The notes: a model not told the origin generated them from the sequence alone. 64,000 nucleotides of DNA from DASUBN01 sp050261675 (GCA_050261675.1 JBLNDO010000047.1:7944-71943), one strand, 5' to 3'. Shown: positions 8,623 through 20,702, numbered from the stretch's first letter. Numbers and translations: made by a program.

Positions 8623-9534
8623 ATGCTCAAACAGCGCACGCTCAAGAACAGCATCCGGGCTACGGGCGTGGGCCTGCACACGGGCGAGAAGGTCTATATG
8701 ACCCTCCGGCCCGCCGCCATCAATACCGGCATTACCTTCCGTCGCGTGGACCTGGATCCGCCCGTTGAAGTGCGCGCACAGGCACTGAACGTCGGCGAGA
8801 CCATGTTGGGCACCACCATATTCAACGGTGACGTGCGCGTCGCTACCATCGAACACCTGTTGTCGGCGCTGGCGGGCCTTGGTATCGACAATGCCTATGT
8901 GGACCTGTCGGCCCCCGAAGTGCCCATCATGGACGGCAGCGCGGGTCCCTTCGTGTTCCTGCTGCAGTCCGCGGGCATCGAGGAACAGAACGCGCACAAG
9001 CGTTTCATCCGCATCAAGAGCCCGGTGGAAGTCCACGACGGCGACAAGTGGGCGCGCTTCGAGCCCTTCGACGGCTTCAAGGTGAATTTCCAGATCGACT
9101 TCGACCATCCGATCTTCAAGAGACACACCCAGACCGCGACCGTGGACTTCTCCACGACCTCGTTCGTGAAGGAAGTGAGCCGGGCGCGGACCTTCGGTTT
9201 CATGCGCGACATTGAGATGCTCCGTCAGAAGCACCTGACGCTCGGTGCCTCCCTGGACAACGCCATCGCGCTGGACGACTACCGCATCCTCAACGAGGAC
9301 GGATTGCGTTACGAGGACGAGTTCGTCAAGCACAAGATCCTGGACTCCATCGGCGACCTGTACCTCCTGGGCCATAGCCTCATCGGCGCCTTCAGCGCTT
9401 ACAAGTCCGGCCACGGACTCAACAACGCGCTGCTGCGCGCGATGATTGCGCAGCCCGCCACCTGGGAAGAGGTCACCTACGACGACGCGGCGGAGGCGCC
9501 CATCTCCTATCTCGCGCCCGCGCACGCTTTTTGA
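8623..9534 (+). CDS. lpxC: UDP-3-O-acyl-N-acetylglucosamine deacetylase LpxC
   Basis: This 303-residue zinc enzyme carries out the committed step of lipid A synthesis. The sequence starts MLKQRTLKNSIRATGVGLHTG, has the zinc-ligand histidine in TIEHLLSALAG, the active-site MDGSAGPF region, and the second metal-binding segment KHKILDSIGDLYLLG. Length matches E. coli LpxC (305). It lies 161 bp after ftsZ, at the usual end of the dcw cluster, probably with its own promoter. Confidence 0.97.
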   Translation: MLKQRTLKNSIRATGVGLHTGEKVYMTLRPAAINTGITFRRVDLDPPVEVRAQALNVGETMLGTTIFNGDVRVATIEHLLSALAGLGIDNAYVDLSAPEVPIMDGSAGPFVFLLQSAGIEEQNAHKRFIRIKSPVEVHDGDKWARFEPFDGFKVNFQIDFDHPIFKRHTQTATVDFSTTSFVKEVSRARTFGFMRDIEMLRQKHLTLGASLDNAIALDDYRILNEDGLRYEDEFVKHKILDSIGDLYLLGHSLIGAFSAYKSGHGLNNALLRAMIAQPATWEEVTYDDAAEAPISYLAPAHAF

Positions 9535-9562
9535 TTTGGTTTTTTGAGGTAAGGAACGACGC

Positions 9563-10009
9563 TCAGGGTTTTTCGCCGCCGGCCAAGCGTCTCAGGGCCG
9601 CGGCGAGGAGCGGATCCACGATGCCCTCCGCGGTGTTGGCGAGCAGCTTGCGGGTGTCGGCAGACAGGCTCTTCGGGGCCGGTTTCGGCGGCAAGCCGGG
9701 CAGGGGATCGGGCAGGACCTTGAAGCGCAGCGAGTGACAGGGTTGGTCCAGGGTTTGACGCGCCGCAGCCAGGAGTTCGGCCTGGCGGTAGCGCAGGGCG
9801 GTGGTCCAGGCCCCACTGTCCATGAACAAGGTGAGCGCGCCGTCCTTGAGGTCGGCGCCGAGGCAATGCGGCGCGGAATCCGCGGGTAGCACGCGGATGA
9901 GACGCCGGCGCAGGGCCTCGAGGCGTTGTGCCTCCGCCGCCAGGTCGGCGAGTTCCGGCCCCCGGGCGGACAGGAGCTCCGACAGAGAAGAAGGTTTTTT
10001 GCCGGTCAT
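9563..10009 (-). CDS. dciA: DUF721/DciA-family protein, probable DnaB helicase loader
   Basis: This 148-residue protein matches the DUF721 family, whose member DciA loads the replicative helicase DnaB in bacteria lacking DnaC. The conserved pattern in the first 100 residues (SLSELL, L...LRRRLIRVLPADSA.HC, LTLFMDSGAWTTALRYRQAELL) fits. The C-terminal third is Pro-rich and probably disordered. I start it at 10009 (MTGKKPSSL). A longer frame extends upstream into the divergent peptidase gene and is less likely. It faces lpxC convergently and M23 divergently. Confidence 0.72.
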   Translation of the reverse strand: MTGKKPSSLSELLSARGPELADLAAEAQRLEALRRRLIRVLPADSAPHCLGADLKDGALTLFMDSGAWTTALRYRQAELLAAARQTLDQPCHSLRFKVLPDPLPGLPPKPAPKSLSADTRKLLANTAEGIVDPLLAAALRRLAGGEKP

Positions 10010-10063
10010 GCCTAATAGTAAGCCTAGGCCCGATGGACGGGCGCACAGTACGGGGTCTTTTGG

Positions 10064-11014
10064 ATGAAATTGATCGTTTTCACCCGCTTCGGGCATTCGC
10101 GTCATGTGAACCTGGCTCACCCGCTGGTGTGGGGCAGCCTCGCCTCCGTATTGCTGATGCTGCTGGCCGGCATGTTCACCGCGGGATATTTCACCGCCGC
10201 GCACGTGGCTTCCGTGCGTCTCGCCGCGGACCCGGTGCGCGTCGAACTCAAGGCCCAGGCCGACGAAATCACCCGCACCAAGCGCCAGGCACAGGCGGAC
10301 GTGGATGCACTTTCAGGCAAGGTGGCTGAACTGCAGGCGCATATCATGCGTCTCGACGCCATGGGTGCCCAACTTACGACCCTCGCGGGACTGAAACGGG
10401 GCGAGTTCAATTTCAGCACCCAGCCGCCGGAAGGCGGCCCCGAGAACTCGGGACCGGTCCAGCATACCGCCATGCCGGACTTCCTGACCTCCCTGGACCA
10501 GCTTTCCGCCGAGGTGCAGGACCGGGAACAGAAGCTCGGGGTGCTTGAAAACCTGTTCCTCAACCGCAATGTACAACTGGCGGCCCAGCCGGCGGGCCCC
10601 CCGGTGACGGGCGGTTACATCTCATCGACTTTCGGCATGCGCATCGATCCCTTCTCCGGCGACCTCTCCATGCACAGCGGTATGGATTTCGCGGGCAGCG
10701 AGGGCGAGGCGGTGGAGGCGGTGGCGGCAGGCGTGGTGACCTGGGCAGGCGACCGCTCCGGGTACGGCAACATGGTGGAGATCGATCACGGCAATGGCTA
10801 TGCCACGCGCTACGGACACAACCAGACGATCCTGGTCCACGTGGGTGAGATCGTCAAAAAGGGGCAGGAGATCGCGCTCATGGGCTCCACCGGCCGTTCG
10901 ACCGGGCCGCATGTGCACTTCGAAGTCCTTTACAATGGCCTTGCCGTGGATCCGGCGAAGTTTGTCAAGGCCAACGGTGCACACGTGGCCGTATTGCCCC
11001 AGAGCCTGGACTAA
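10064..11014 (+). CDS. M23-family (LytM) envelope metallopeptidase
   Basis: This 316-residue membrane-anchored protein has a short cytoplasmic N-terminus, one membrane helix at about residues 24-46, a coiled coil (about 60-110) and a C-terminal LytM domain. Peptidase motifs are visible: STFGMRIDPFSG, HSGMDF (HxxxD) and HVHFE (HxH), which are the zinc ligands of active M23 enzymes. It should therefore cut peptidoglycan or act on the divisome. Its place between lpxC and secA is common in gammaproteobacteria. Substrate is not shown. Confidence 0.88.
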   Translation: MKLIVFTRFGHSRHVNLAHPLVWGSLASVLLMLLAGMFTAGYFTAAHVASVRLAADPVRVELKAQADEITRTKRQAQADVDALSGKVAELQAHIMRLDAMGAQLTTLAGLKRGEFNFSTQPPEGGPENSGPVQHTAMPDFLTSLDQLSAEVQDREQKLGVLENLFLNRNVQLAAQPAGPPVTGGYISSTFGMRIDPFSGDLSMHSGMDFAGSEGEAVEAVAAGVVTWAGDRSGYGNMVEIDHGNGYATRYGHNQTILVHVGEIVKKGQEIALMGSTGRSTGPHVHFEVLYNGLAVDPAKFVKANGAHVAVLPQSLD

Positions 11015-11148
11015 CGCCGATTCCCCGCTGCGGCCGGTCACCGGCCGGGCGAATCCCCGAGTAGCATACGTGTCCGGCACCGCGGAGGGCATCGTGGAAC
11101 CCTTCCCGCCGCCGGCGACACGCATTCGATGAAAGGCCGACAGAGAAA

Positions 11149-13896
<2,748 letters not shown>

Positions 13897-13969
13897 ATGA
13901 TTTCGCAAAGGTCCATTCCCGGACTTTTGCTCTCGGCGAGCCCGGTATACGTCTGGACTCACCTCCGCT

Positions 13970-14001
13970 GAGCCAAGCACGTGAGTACTTGGCTCACGTG
14001 C
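13970..14001. repeat. Two overlapping inverted repeats downstream of secA
   Basis: GAGCCAAG (13970-13977) pairs with CTTGGCTC (13988-13995). Overlapping it, GCACGTGAG (13977-13985) pairs with CTCACGTGC (13993-14001). Both are perfect but cannot form together, so two alternative hairpins are possible just before the Nudix gene. No T-run follows. The repeats are seen directly and any switching role is speculation. Confidence 0.55.
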
Positions 14002-14044
14002 GGTACATCCTTGCACCGCAGTCTTCCAGCCGTCAGGGGGTACT

Positions 14045-15013
14045 CTGACCGTCCCCGAAATAGACGTCGTCGCGGCGATCTTGCGCGATCGGCGGGGCCG
14101 TGTGCTCATCGCTGACCGGCCGGCGGGCAAACCCTGGGCCGGGTACTGGGAATTCCCCGGCGGCAAGCTGGAAACCGGGGAGCCACAAGGCGCCGCGCTG
14201 CAACGCGAGCTTCACGAGGAATTGGGCATCGCCGCGCAAGCCGCCTACCGGCTGTTCAGTTTTTCCCACCGTTATCCGGAGCGCCTTGTGCACCTGCACG
14301 TATGGCGCGTCACCCAGTACCGTGGCACACCGGCTTCCCATGAGGGCCAAACCCTGGCCTGGCACGACCCGGAGACGCTCAGGCAGGTGAAGCTCCTGCC
14401 GGCGGACCAACCCATCCTGGAGGCTCTCCGTCTTCCGCCCTTGATGCTGGTGACGCCGCCTCCGGGAGATGACGAAGCCTTATTTCTGCGCGCGCTCGGC
14501 CGCTCGCTGGAGGCCGGCGTGGACCTGGTTCAATTCCGGGCACCGGAACTGGATGCCGATCGGTTCATACGGTTGGGGACCGAAGTGGTGCGGATTTGCC
14601 GGCAACATGGCGCCCGGGTATTGATAAACGCGGAGCCAGCCATGGCGCGCGGACTCAAGCCAGATGGAATCCACTTGCGCCAGGACATGCTGCGTACCCT
14701 TGAATCGGTGGACATTGATCGGAGCCGGTTGTTGGGGATTTCATGCCATTCGGCGGAAGAAATCGCCCGGGCACTTGCGTTCGAGCCCGATTACCTCACG
14801 CTGGGGTCCGTAAAATCCACTGCCAGCCATCCGGGCGGGACGAACCTGGGTTGGGAAGGATTTGGCGAGCTGGCGGCAACAAGCGGTATCCCTGTCTATG
14901 CCATCGGCGGGCTGGGGCGGGACGATCTGGAAACTGCGCGACGTCACCGGGGGCACGGGGTAGCGGCCATCCGCGCGTTTTGGGATATACCTCAGCTTTC
15001 GGAATTGTCCTGA
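14045..15013 (+). CDS. Nudix hydrolase fused to a thiamine-phosphate-synthase-like domain
   Basis: The N-terminal part (about 130 residues) is a MutT-type Nudix hydrolase with a full Nudix box (GG...REL.EELGI), predicted to clean oxidised nucleotides such as 8-oxo-dGTP. The C-terminal part (about 190 residues) is a ThiE-like TIM barrel with DLVQFRAPELD, GIHLRQD, LLGISCHSAEE, LTLGSVKSTASHPG and PVYAIGGLG. Such fusions are known next to secA. The start is a problem. No ATG, GTG or TTG precedes the first beta strand (IDVVAAIL). A CTG at 14045, six bases after AGGGGG, keeps it whole, while the TTG at 14081 would remove it. Confidence 0.82.
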   Translation: MTVPEIDVVAAILRDRRGRVLIADRPAGKPWAGYWEFPGGKLETGEPQGAALQRELHEELGIAAQAAYRLFSFSHRYPERLVHLHVWRVTQYRGTPASHEGQTLAWHDPETLRQVKLLPADQPILEALRLPPLMLVTPPPGDDEALFLRALGRSLEAGVDLVQFRAPELDADRFIRLGTEVVRICRQHGARVLINAEPAMARGLKPDGIHLRQDMLRTLESVDIDRSRLLGISCHSAEEIARALAFEPDYLTLGSVKSTASHPGGTNLGWEGFGELAATSGIPVYAIGGLGRDDLETARRHRGHGVAAIRAFWDIPQLSELS

Positions 15014-15177
15014 TCAGGCGCGGGTTCTTCGGCGGGAAGAGCATTCTTTTCCGAGAGCCAATCGCCGAGATCGATCAGCCGGCAGCGTTCGCTGCAGAAC
15101 GGTTTCCATTTGGAAGCTCCCGTCCACGCGACCGGCCTGCCGCAGTGAGGGCAAGGCAGCGTCTCGACCTCAGCCAT
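14992..15177 (-). CDS. yacG: DNA gyrase inhibitor YacG
   Basis: This 61-residue zinc protein has the CPHC...CSERC four-cysteine site typical of YacG, which binds GyrB and inhibits gyrase. The acidic C-terminus (PAEEPAPDQDNSES) is normal for the family. Its end overlaps the end of the convergent Nudix fusion gene by 22 bp. It follows zapD and coaE on the same strand, the standard gammaproteobacterial order. Confidence 0.93.
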   Translation of the reverse strand: MAEVETLPCPHCGRPVAWTGASKWKPFCSERCRLIDLGDWLSEKNALPAEEPAPDQDNSES

Positions 15178-15180
15178 GGA

Positions 15181-15987
15181 CTAAAGTTGGCAGCAGACGA
15201 GCTTGAAGCCGATGTCGCGCTTGGTCTGTTGGGCGCGGGCATTAGCATCGTGCCGCTCCAGAAAGCGGATGGTCATGCGGTGTTTGCCGGCACTGATCTC
15301 CGGGAACACGCCGCTGGTCATGGGCACCATGACCCGTACCATGGGCGAGAGCACGTGGGTGTCGAAATTGCGCTGGTATACGCCCTGTTGTGCCACTTCG
15401 CGGGTGGGTAGCGCACTCTCGCGGGTGAGCGCCATGAGTAGCGCGATGGTGTCCTTGAGGGGCTTGAGTTCCGAGAGCCAGCCCTGGAGGTCGCGGGCAC
15501 GGCGCACATAGGGATGCGTGAGCCAGGCGTGATAAGAGGGCAGATCGAACTGGCAGGTGCCGCCGGGCACAGCCAGGCGGTTCTTGATGGCGTTGAGGAA
15601 TTCGCTCTCGCGGAGTTGCGCGCCCAAGGGGCGGCCGTCGCCGTCCATCTCCACGCGCAGCCGCTCTAGATCTGCGAGTACGCTCTGCAGGCGTACGTTG
15701 TCCACGTCCGGGCTGCCCTTCAGTCGCTGCAAGAGCATGCCGCAGCGTTCCAGTTCTTTCAGCACTTCGGTGCGCACGTCGCCGCGGGTGAGCAGCGAAA
15801 CGATCTCCAGGATGGCACCGACGGCGGCGCGGCTGTCCCACATGGAGGAGAGCGCGCTGTGGTGGCCGGCTTGTTCGAGAAGGAATTCGAGGCGAAGGAA
15901 CGTCCGCACGCGCTCGCTTAACGGCTGCTCATATATCAGCCACTCGGCGGACGGGAGTTCTTCGGCGCGTTGTTCCACATTCAACAT
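15181..15987 (-). CDS. zapD: Cell division protein ZapD
   Basis: This 268-residue cytoplasmic protein cross-links FtsZ filaments by binding the FtsZ C-terminal peptide, which is intact in this window. The N-terminal IYEQPLSERVRTFLRLEFLLEQ-type segment is the family hallmark, followed by a helical domain and a beta domain near the C-terminus. Its ATG overlaps the coaE stop by one base, so the two are coupled. Confidence 0.9.
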   Translation of the reverse strand: MLNVEQRAEELPSAEWLIYEQPLSERVRTFLRLEFLLEQAGHHSALSSMWDSRAAVGAILEIVSLLTRGDVRTEVLKELERCGMLLQRLKGSPDVDNVRLQSVLADLERLRVEMDGDGRPLGAQLRESEFLNAIKNRLAVPGGTCQFDLPSYHAWLTHPYVRRARDLQGWLSELKPLKDTIALLMALTRESALPTREVAQQGVYQRNFDTHVLSPMVRVMVPMTSGVFPEISAGKHRMTIRFLERHDANARAQQTKRDIGFKLVCCQL

Positions 15988-16631
15988 CAGGATTTCCGGT
16001 CGGGCAGTCTCAGGCCGCTGCGCTGCAGGTCTCCCTGCGCAGCCAGATCGAGGTAGAACCCATGCAGGCGTTGGACGGCATCCGTGAGCTCTCCCTTGTC
16101 GCCTGCGTTCAAGAGAATATCACTGGCGGCCTTGAGGCGCGCGGTCCGGGACGCCTGGGCGGCAAGTATTGCGCGGGCTTCGGATTCGCTGCCGCCGTCG
16201 CGTGACATAAGCCGGGAAAGTTGCAGTTCCTCGGGGGCATCCACCACGAGAACCCGGTCTACCAGGGCGCGGGCCGCCGGGACTTCCGTGAGCAGGGGGA
16301 TGACCGCCACGGCATAGGGGGCCTTGAATTCCGCCAGCCGGTCTCCCAAGGCCTTGAGAATCAGGGGATGGAGGGCCTTTTCCAGCCGAAGACGAAGCCC
16401 CGGGTCGGCGAAAACCTGACGACGCAGACGGGTGCGATCCAAGCGCCCCTGGGGATCCAGGATGGCCTCTCCCAGGGTATGCACCAGGGCTTTCAAGCCC
16501 GGCTGGCCCGGGGCGGTGAGTTCATGGGCCAGGGCGTCGGCGTCCGCCACCGGCACTCCCAGCCGGGCGAACTCCGCTGCCACCAGCGACTTGCCGCTGG
16601 CGATGCCGCCGCTGAGACCCACTTTCAGCAT
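15987..16631 (-). CDS. coaE: Dephospho-CoA kinase CoaE
   Basis: This 214-residue enzyme phosphorylates dephospho-CoA in the last step of coenzyme A synthesis. It begins MLKVGLSGGIASGKS with a P-loop, then VPVADADALAHEL, and has the lid-region HPLI motif. I use the ATG at 16631; an open frame extends a further 120 bases upstream but only as antisense sequence of pilD. It sits four bases after pilD and overlaps zapD. Confidence 0.95.
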   Translation of the reverse strand: MLKVGLSGGIASGKSLVAAEFARLGVPVADADALAHELTAPGQPGLKALVHTLGEAILDPQGRLDRTRLRRQVFADPGLRLRLEKALHPLILKALGDRLAEFKAPYAVAVIPLLTEVPAARALVDRVLVVDAPEELQLSRLMSRDGGSESEARAILAAQASRTARLKAASDILLNAGDKGELTDAVQRLHGFYLDLAAQGDLQRSGLRLPDRKS

Positions 16632-16635
16632 GGCG

Positions 16636-17496
16636 TCAGTGGGCGCCAGACAGGCCCAGGTAGGCTCTGATGAGGGTATCGCCCCAGAGCAGGGACACCC
16701 ATCCGGCGGCTGCCAGGAACGGCCCGAAGGGGATGGGCGTTCCCTGGGCATGGCGCTTGAGGCCGATGAGGGCGAGACCGGTGGCGGCGCCCACCCCGGC
16801 CGCCAACATGATGATGACCGGCAGCGCCTGCCAGCCCATCCAGGCTCCCAGGAGGGCGTAGAGCTTGAAGTCGCCGAAACCCATGCCCTCCTTGCCGGTC
16901 GCGAGTTTGAAGACGTGATACACGGTCCAGAGCGAGAGGTAGCCCGCGGCGGCGCCTATGACCGCCGAAGGCAGGTCGGTGAACAGGTGGCGCAGGTTGA
17001 AAAGCAGGCCGAGCCACAACAACGGCAAGGTGATGCGGTCCGGGAGGAGCTGCTTTTCCACGTCGATGCCGGCGAGCGCCACGAGCCCCCAGGTGAGGAG
17101 CAGGCCGCCCAAGGCGGGCATGCCCCAGCCGAAATGCCAGGCGACGCAGCCCGAAAGCATGCCCGTGAGCGCCTCCACCACCATGTAACGGGGCGAGATG
17201 GGTGCGCCGCAGGCGCTGCAACGCCCGCGCAGCGCGAGGTAGCTCAGGACCGGAACGTTTTCGAGAGCCGTGATGGCGTGGCCGCAGTGGGGGCAGCGGG
17301 AACGCGGCACCACGAGGTTGAACGCCTCGCCCGGCGCCGCTTCGACCGGCGCGTACTCCGCCTTCCATTCACGCTCCAGCATGATGGGCAGGCGGTAGAT
17401 GACCACGTTGAGGAAACTGCCGACGATGAGTCCCAGGAGCACGCAGACCACGATGAAGGCGAGCGGGCTGTTCTCCAGGAAGAGCGCGATGGACAT
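16636..17496 (-). CDS. pilD: Type IV prepilin peptidase/N-methylase PilD
   Basis: This 286-residue inner-membrane aspartyl protease cleaves prepilins before the methylated residue and methylates it. The N-terminal domain has two CxxC pairs (CPHCGH, CSACGA) that bind zinc. The catalytic GMGFGDFKLYALLGAW motif holds the second aspartate, with the first near VALAGIDVEKQLLPD. About eight membrane helices are evident. It is third in pilB-pilC-pilD and would process the PilA encoded at 29.1 kb. Confidence 0.96.
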   Translation of the reverse strand: MSIALFLENSPLAFIVVCVLLGLIVGSFLNVVIYRLPIMLEREWKAEYAPVEAAPGEAFNLVVPRSRCPHCGHAITALENVPVLSYLALRGRCSACGAPISPRYMVVEALTGMLSGCVAWHFGWGMPALGGLLLTWGLVALAGIDVEKQLLPDRITLPLLWLGLLFNLRHLFTDLPSAVIGAAAGYLSLWTVYHVFKLATGKEGMGFGDFKLYALLGAWMGWQALPVIIMLAAGVGAATGLALIGLKRHAQGTPIPFGPFLAAAGWVSLLWGDTLIRAYLGLSGAH

Positions 17497-17546
17497 CCGT
17501 CACCCTTGATGGAACGCGGCAAAGGGCGCGGCGGCGCCCGCGTGTT

Positions 17547-18758
17547 TCAGACCACGGACCCCAGTTTGAAGATGGGCAGATACATGGCCACCACGAGGCC
17601 ACCCACCAGCACGCCCAGGATGGCCATGATCAACGGTTCCATGAGGCTCGTCAGGTTATCCACGGCGTTGTCCACTTCTTCCTCATAAAAGTCCGCCACC
17701 TTGGCGGCCATGGCATCAATGGAGCCCGCTTCCTCGCCGATGGCGATCATCTGGATCATCACGTGGGGGAAGAGACCGGTCTGGCTCATAACCACGTTGA
17801 GCTGCTGGCCGGTGGACACCTGGTCCTTGATCTTGAGGGTGGCCTGTTCGTAGATGATGTTGCCGGTGGCGCCGGCTACGGACTGCAGCGCGTCCACCAA
17901 GTTCACGCCGGCCGCGAACATGGTGGAGAGGGTGCGGGCGAAGCGCGCTAGGGCGGATTTCGTGAGAATATCGCCAATCACCGGGATCTTGAGTGAGATG
18001 CGGTCCAGGTTCTCACGGAACTTGCGGGAGCGCTTCTTGAAGAACATGAACGTGCCGCCGATAATTGCGAAGGCAACCAGATAGATGTAACCCTGGGAAC
18101 GCACGGAACGCGAAAGGTTCACCACGAATTGGGTGAAGGCCGGCAGATCGGCACCGAAGCCCTTGAACAGTTCTTCGAACTGTGGGATCACGAACACCAG
18201 CAATATGGCCGTCACCACGAAGGCCACCACCAGCACCGCGATGGGGTAAGAGAGCGCCTTCTTGATCTTTTTCTTGATGCGCTCGGTCTTTTCCTTGTAA
18301 GTGGCGATCTTGTCCAGCAGGGTTTCCAGGGCGCCCGCCTGTTCACCGGCCCGGACCAGGCTCACGAACAGGTCGTCGAAATAAAGCGGATGCTTTCCGA
18401 GTGCATCGGCCAGGTTGTTGCCAGCCTCCACGTCGGCCTTGATGCTCATCACCAGGTCCTGCATGTTCGGGTTGGCGTGGCCTTTGCCGATGATGTCCAT
18501 GGACTGCACCAACGGCACGCCGGAGCTCATCATGGTGGCCATCTGGCGGCTGAAGAAGGCGATATCGCCGGTCTCGATCTTCTTGCCCGCCTTGCGGCGT
18601 GCCTTGCTAATTTTGATGGGTGCGATGCCCTGTCGGCGCAAATCGGCTTTCACCGCCGCTTCGTTGGCGGCGATGGTCTTGCCCTTGATCCGGTTGCCTT
18701 TCTTGTCTGTGCCTTCCCAGACGAAGTTGATGTTTTTCGCGGCTGCGGCTTCGGCCAT
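17547..18758 (-). CDS. pilC: Type IV pilus inner-membrane platform protein PilC
   Basis: This 403-residue GspF-family protein forms the inner-membrane platform that PilB turns to assemble pilin. It has two homologous GspF domains (about 70-195 and 275-395) with membrane helices near 170-195, 220-240 and 375-395, and the typical ALLDKIATYKEKTERIKKKI and MIAIGEEAGSIDAM segments. It lies 21 bp after pilB. Confidence 0.96.
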   Translation of the reverse strand: MAEAAAAKNINFVWEGTDKKGNRIKGKTIAANEAAVKADLRRQGIAPIKISKARRKAGKKIETGDIAFFSRQMATMMSSGVPLVQSMDIIGKGHANPNMQDLVMSIKADVEAGNNLADALGKHPLYFDDLFVSLVRAGEQAGALETLLDKIATYKEKTERIKKKIKKALSYPIAVLVVAFVVTAILLVFVIPQFEELFKGFGADLPAFTQFVVNLSRSVRSQGYIYLVAFAIIGGTFMFFKKRSRKFRENLDRISLKIPVIGDILTKSALARFARTLSTMFAAGVNLVDALQSVAGATGNIIYEQATLKIKDQVSTGQQLNVVMSQTGLFPHVMIQMIAIGEEAGSIDAMAAKVADFYEEEVDNAVDNLTSLMEPLIMAILGVLVGGLVVAMYLPIFKLGSVV

Positions 18759-18779
18759 GGCGGTAGGGTTCGACTCCGG

Positions 18780-20498
18780 TTATTCGACGGTGACGCGGTT
18801 CAACTCTGCGAGACCGAAGTCCCCGCGCTTGACCTTGGTGAGGCCAGAACGGCGCAGGTCGGGCACGCCTTCTTTGTCGGCTTGGGCGGCGATTTGGATG
18901 GCGTTGCCGCCGGCCATGATGATCTTGCCCATCTCTTCCGAGACCGGCATGACCTGGTAGATGCCGGTGCGGCCCTTGTAGCCTTCGTTGCACTGGTCGC
19001 AACCCACCGGTTCGAAGATGGTGATCCCGGCTTCGACCTCAGCCTCGGTGAAGCCTTCCTTGAGCAGAGCTTCTTTGGGGATCTCTGTCGGGCGCTTGCA
19101 GTTCTTGCAGAGCCGGCGCGCCAGGCGTTGCGCAATGATCAGGTTCACGGCGGTGGCGATGGAGTACGGCGCCACGCCGATGTCGGCGAGGCGGGTCAGG
19201 GTCTTGGGGGCGTCGTTGGTGTGCAGGGTGGCCAGCACCATATGGCCGGTTTGGGCGGCCTTGATGGCGATCTCGGCGGTCTCCAGGTCGCGGATTTCGC
19301 CCACGAGGATAATGTCCGGGTCGAGACGCAGGAAGGACTTGAGCGCTGCCGCGAAGGTGAGGCCCACCTTGGGATTCACGTTCACTTGGTTCACGCCGGG
19401 CAGTTGGATTTCTGCCGGGTCCTCGGCGGTGCAGATATTGCGGTCCTCAGTGTTGAGGATATTGATGCCGGTATACAGCGATACGGTCTTGCCGGATCCC
19501 GTGGGGCCGGTGATCAGGATCATGCCGTAGGGCTTGTCCAGGTTTTCGAGGTAGAGCTTCTTCTGGAAGTCCTCGTAACCGAGCGCGTCGATGCCGAGCT
19601 TGGCGCTGGAGGGATCCAAAATACGCATCACGATCTTCTCGCCGAAGAGCGTGGGACAGGTAGCGACACGGAAGTCGATGGCGCGGCTGGCCGAGAGCTT
19701 CAACTTGATGCGGCCGTCCTGGGGGATGCGGCGCTCGGAGATGTCTAGCTTAGCCATGACCTTCAAGCGCGCCGCGATCTTGGGACCGAGGACCAAGGGA
19801 GGCTTCACCACCTCGCGCAGCATGCCGTCCTGGCGGAAGCGCACACGGTATTCCTTCTCGTAGGGTTCCCAGTGGATGTCGGAAGCGCCCTTGTTGATGG
19901 CGTCGAGCAGCACCTTGTTGATGAACTTCACCACCGGCGCGTCGTCGATGTCCGCGCTCGACTCCTCAGTGGGAGCGCCTTCCTCGCCTTCCGCAGAGAT
20001 ATCGAGGTCACCGATTTCGCCTTCGGCCAGGTCCTTCATGGACGTGTCCATGGCCTGGACAGCTTTCTCGATGCCCTTGGCGAGCTTGTCTTCCTCGGCG
20101 ATGACCGCATCTACGGTCAAACCGGTCTTGAACTTGATCTCGTCAAGTGCCTGAAGATTGGTGGGATCCGAGACCGCCACGAACAGCTTGCGGCCACGCT
20201 TGAAGAGCGGCAGGGCATGGTGCTTCTCGATCAGCTGCGCTTCCACTTCCTTAAGCGGCGCCTGGGAGAGGTCGACCGCATCCAGATCCACGGCTGGAAC
20301 ACCGAATTCTTCGGAAGCGGCGCTCGCGACCGCACGCGCATTGAGCTTCTTGTTGCGGACCAGGTGACTGACCAGCAACAGCTTCTCGGCGGCGGCGTCG
20401 CGTTGCGCGTCGGCGGCGTCGGCTTCAGAGAGCAGACCGGCGGCTACCAGCCGCCGGGGAAGGCCGGTCAAGTTCGTCTTGACGGTGGTTGTGGCCAT
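18780..20498 (-). CDS. pilB: Type IV pilus extension ATPase PilB
   Basis: This 572-residue cytoplasmic hexameric ATPase powers pilus assembly. An N-terminal MshEN-like domain (about 1-150) precedes the GspE domain, which has Walker A GPTGSGKTVSLYT, the Asp box, Walker B LRLDPDIILVGEIRD, the His box HMVLATLHTNDA, and a zinc-binding CKNCKR...CDQCNEGY element. MshEN domains often bind c-di-GMP, and a diguanylate cyclase gene is present at 49.6 kb, although no direct link is shown. Confidence 0.96.
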   Translation of the reverse strand: MATTTVKTNLTGLPRRLVAAGLLSEADAADAQRDAAAEKLLLVSHLVRNKKLNARAVASAASEEFGVPAVDLDAVDLSQAPLKEVEAQLIEKHHALPLFKRGRKLFVAVSDPTNLQALDEIKFKTGLTVDAVIAEEDKLAKGIEKAVQAMDTSMKDLAEGEIGDLDISAEGEEGAPTEESSADIDDAPVVKFINKVLLDAINKGASDIHWEPYEKEYRVRFRQDGMLREVVKPPLVLGPKIAARLKVMAKLDISERRIPQDGRIKLKLSASRAIDFRVATCPTLFGEKIVMRILDPSSAKLGIDALGYEDFQKKLYLENLDKPYGMILITGPTGSGKTVSLYTGINILNTEDRNICTAEDPAEIQLPGVNQVNVNPKVGLTFAAALKSFLRLDPDIILVGEIRDLETAEIAIKAAQTGHMVLATLHTNDAPKTLTRLADIGVAPYSIATAVNLIIAQRLARRLCKNCKRPTEIPKEALLKEGFTEAEVEAGITIFEPVGCDQCNEGYKGRTGIYQVMPVSEEMGKIIMAGGNAIQIAAQADKEGVPDLRRSGLTKVKRGDFGLAELNRVTVE

Positions 20499-20702
20499 AG
20501 CCCTACCCTTAGGATTCTTGGGCCCGTCGAACAGGCCGCTTAAGGACTAGATAGTAGAGCCGGAAGGGTGAAATTGTCCAACCGGGACAGGGGCCTAGGG
20601 GGTGTTTGGCAGCTAAAATCCACGTCACGGGGACTACCCAAGCCCACGCCCGGGGTGAGCGCTGCCCGGAGCCGAAACCAGCATCAGATTTAAGGAGCCG
20701 CC

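Noticed and set aside
20583..20702. A possible small RNA gene in the structured GC-rich leader before the flippase
   Set aside because: No tRNA, SRP RNA, tmRNA or 6S pattern could be recognised; it is more simply a 5' leader with a good ribosome-binding site.
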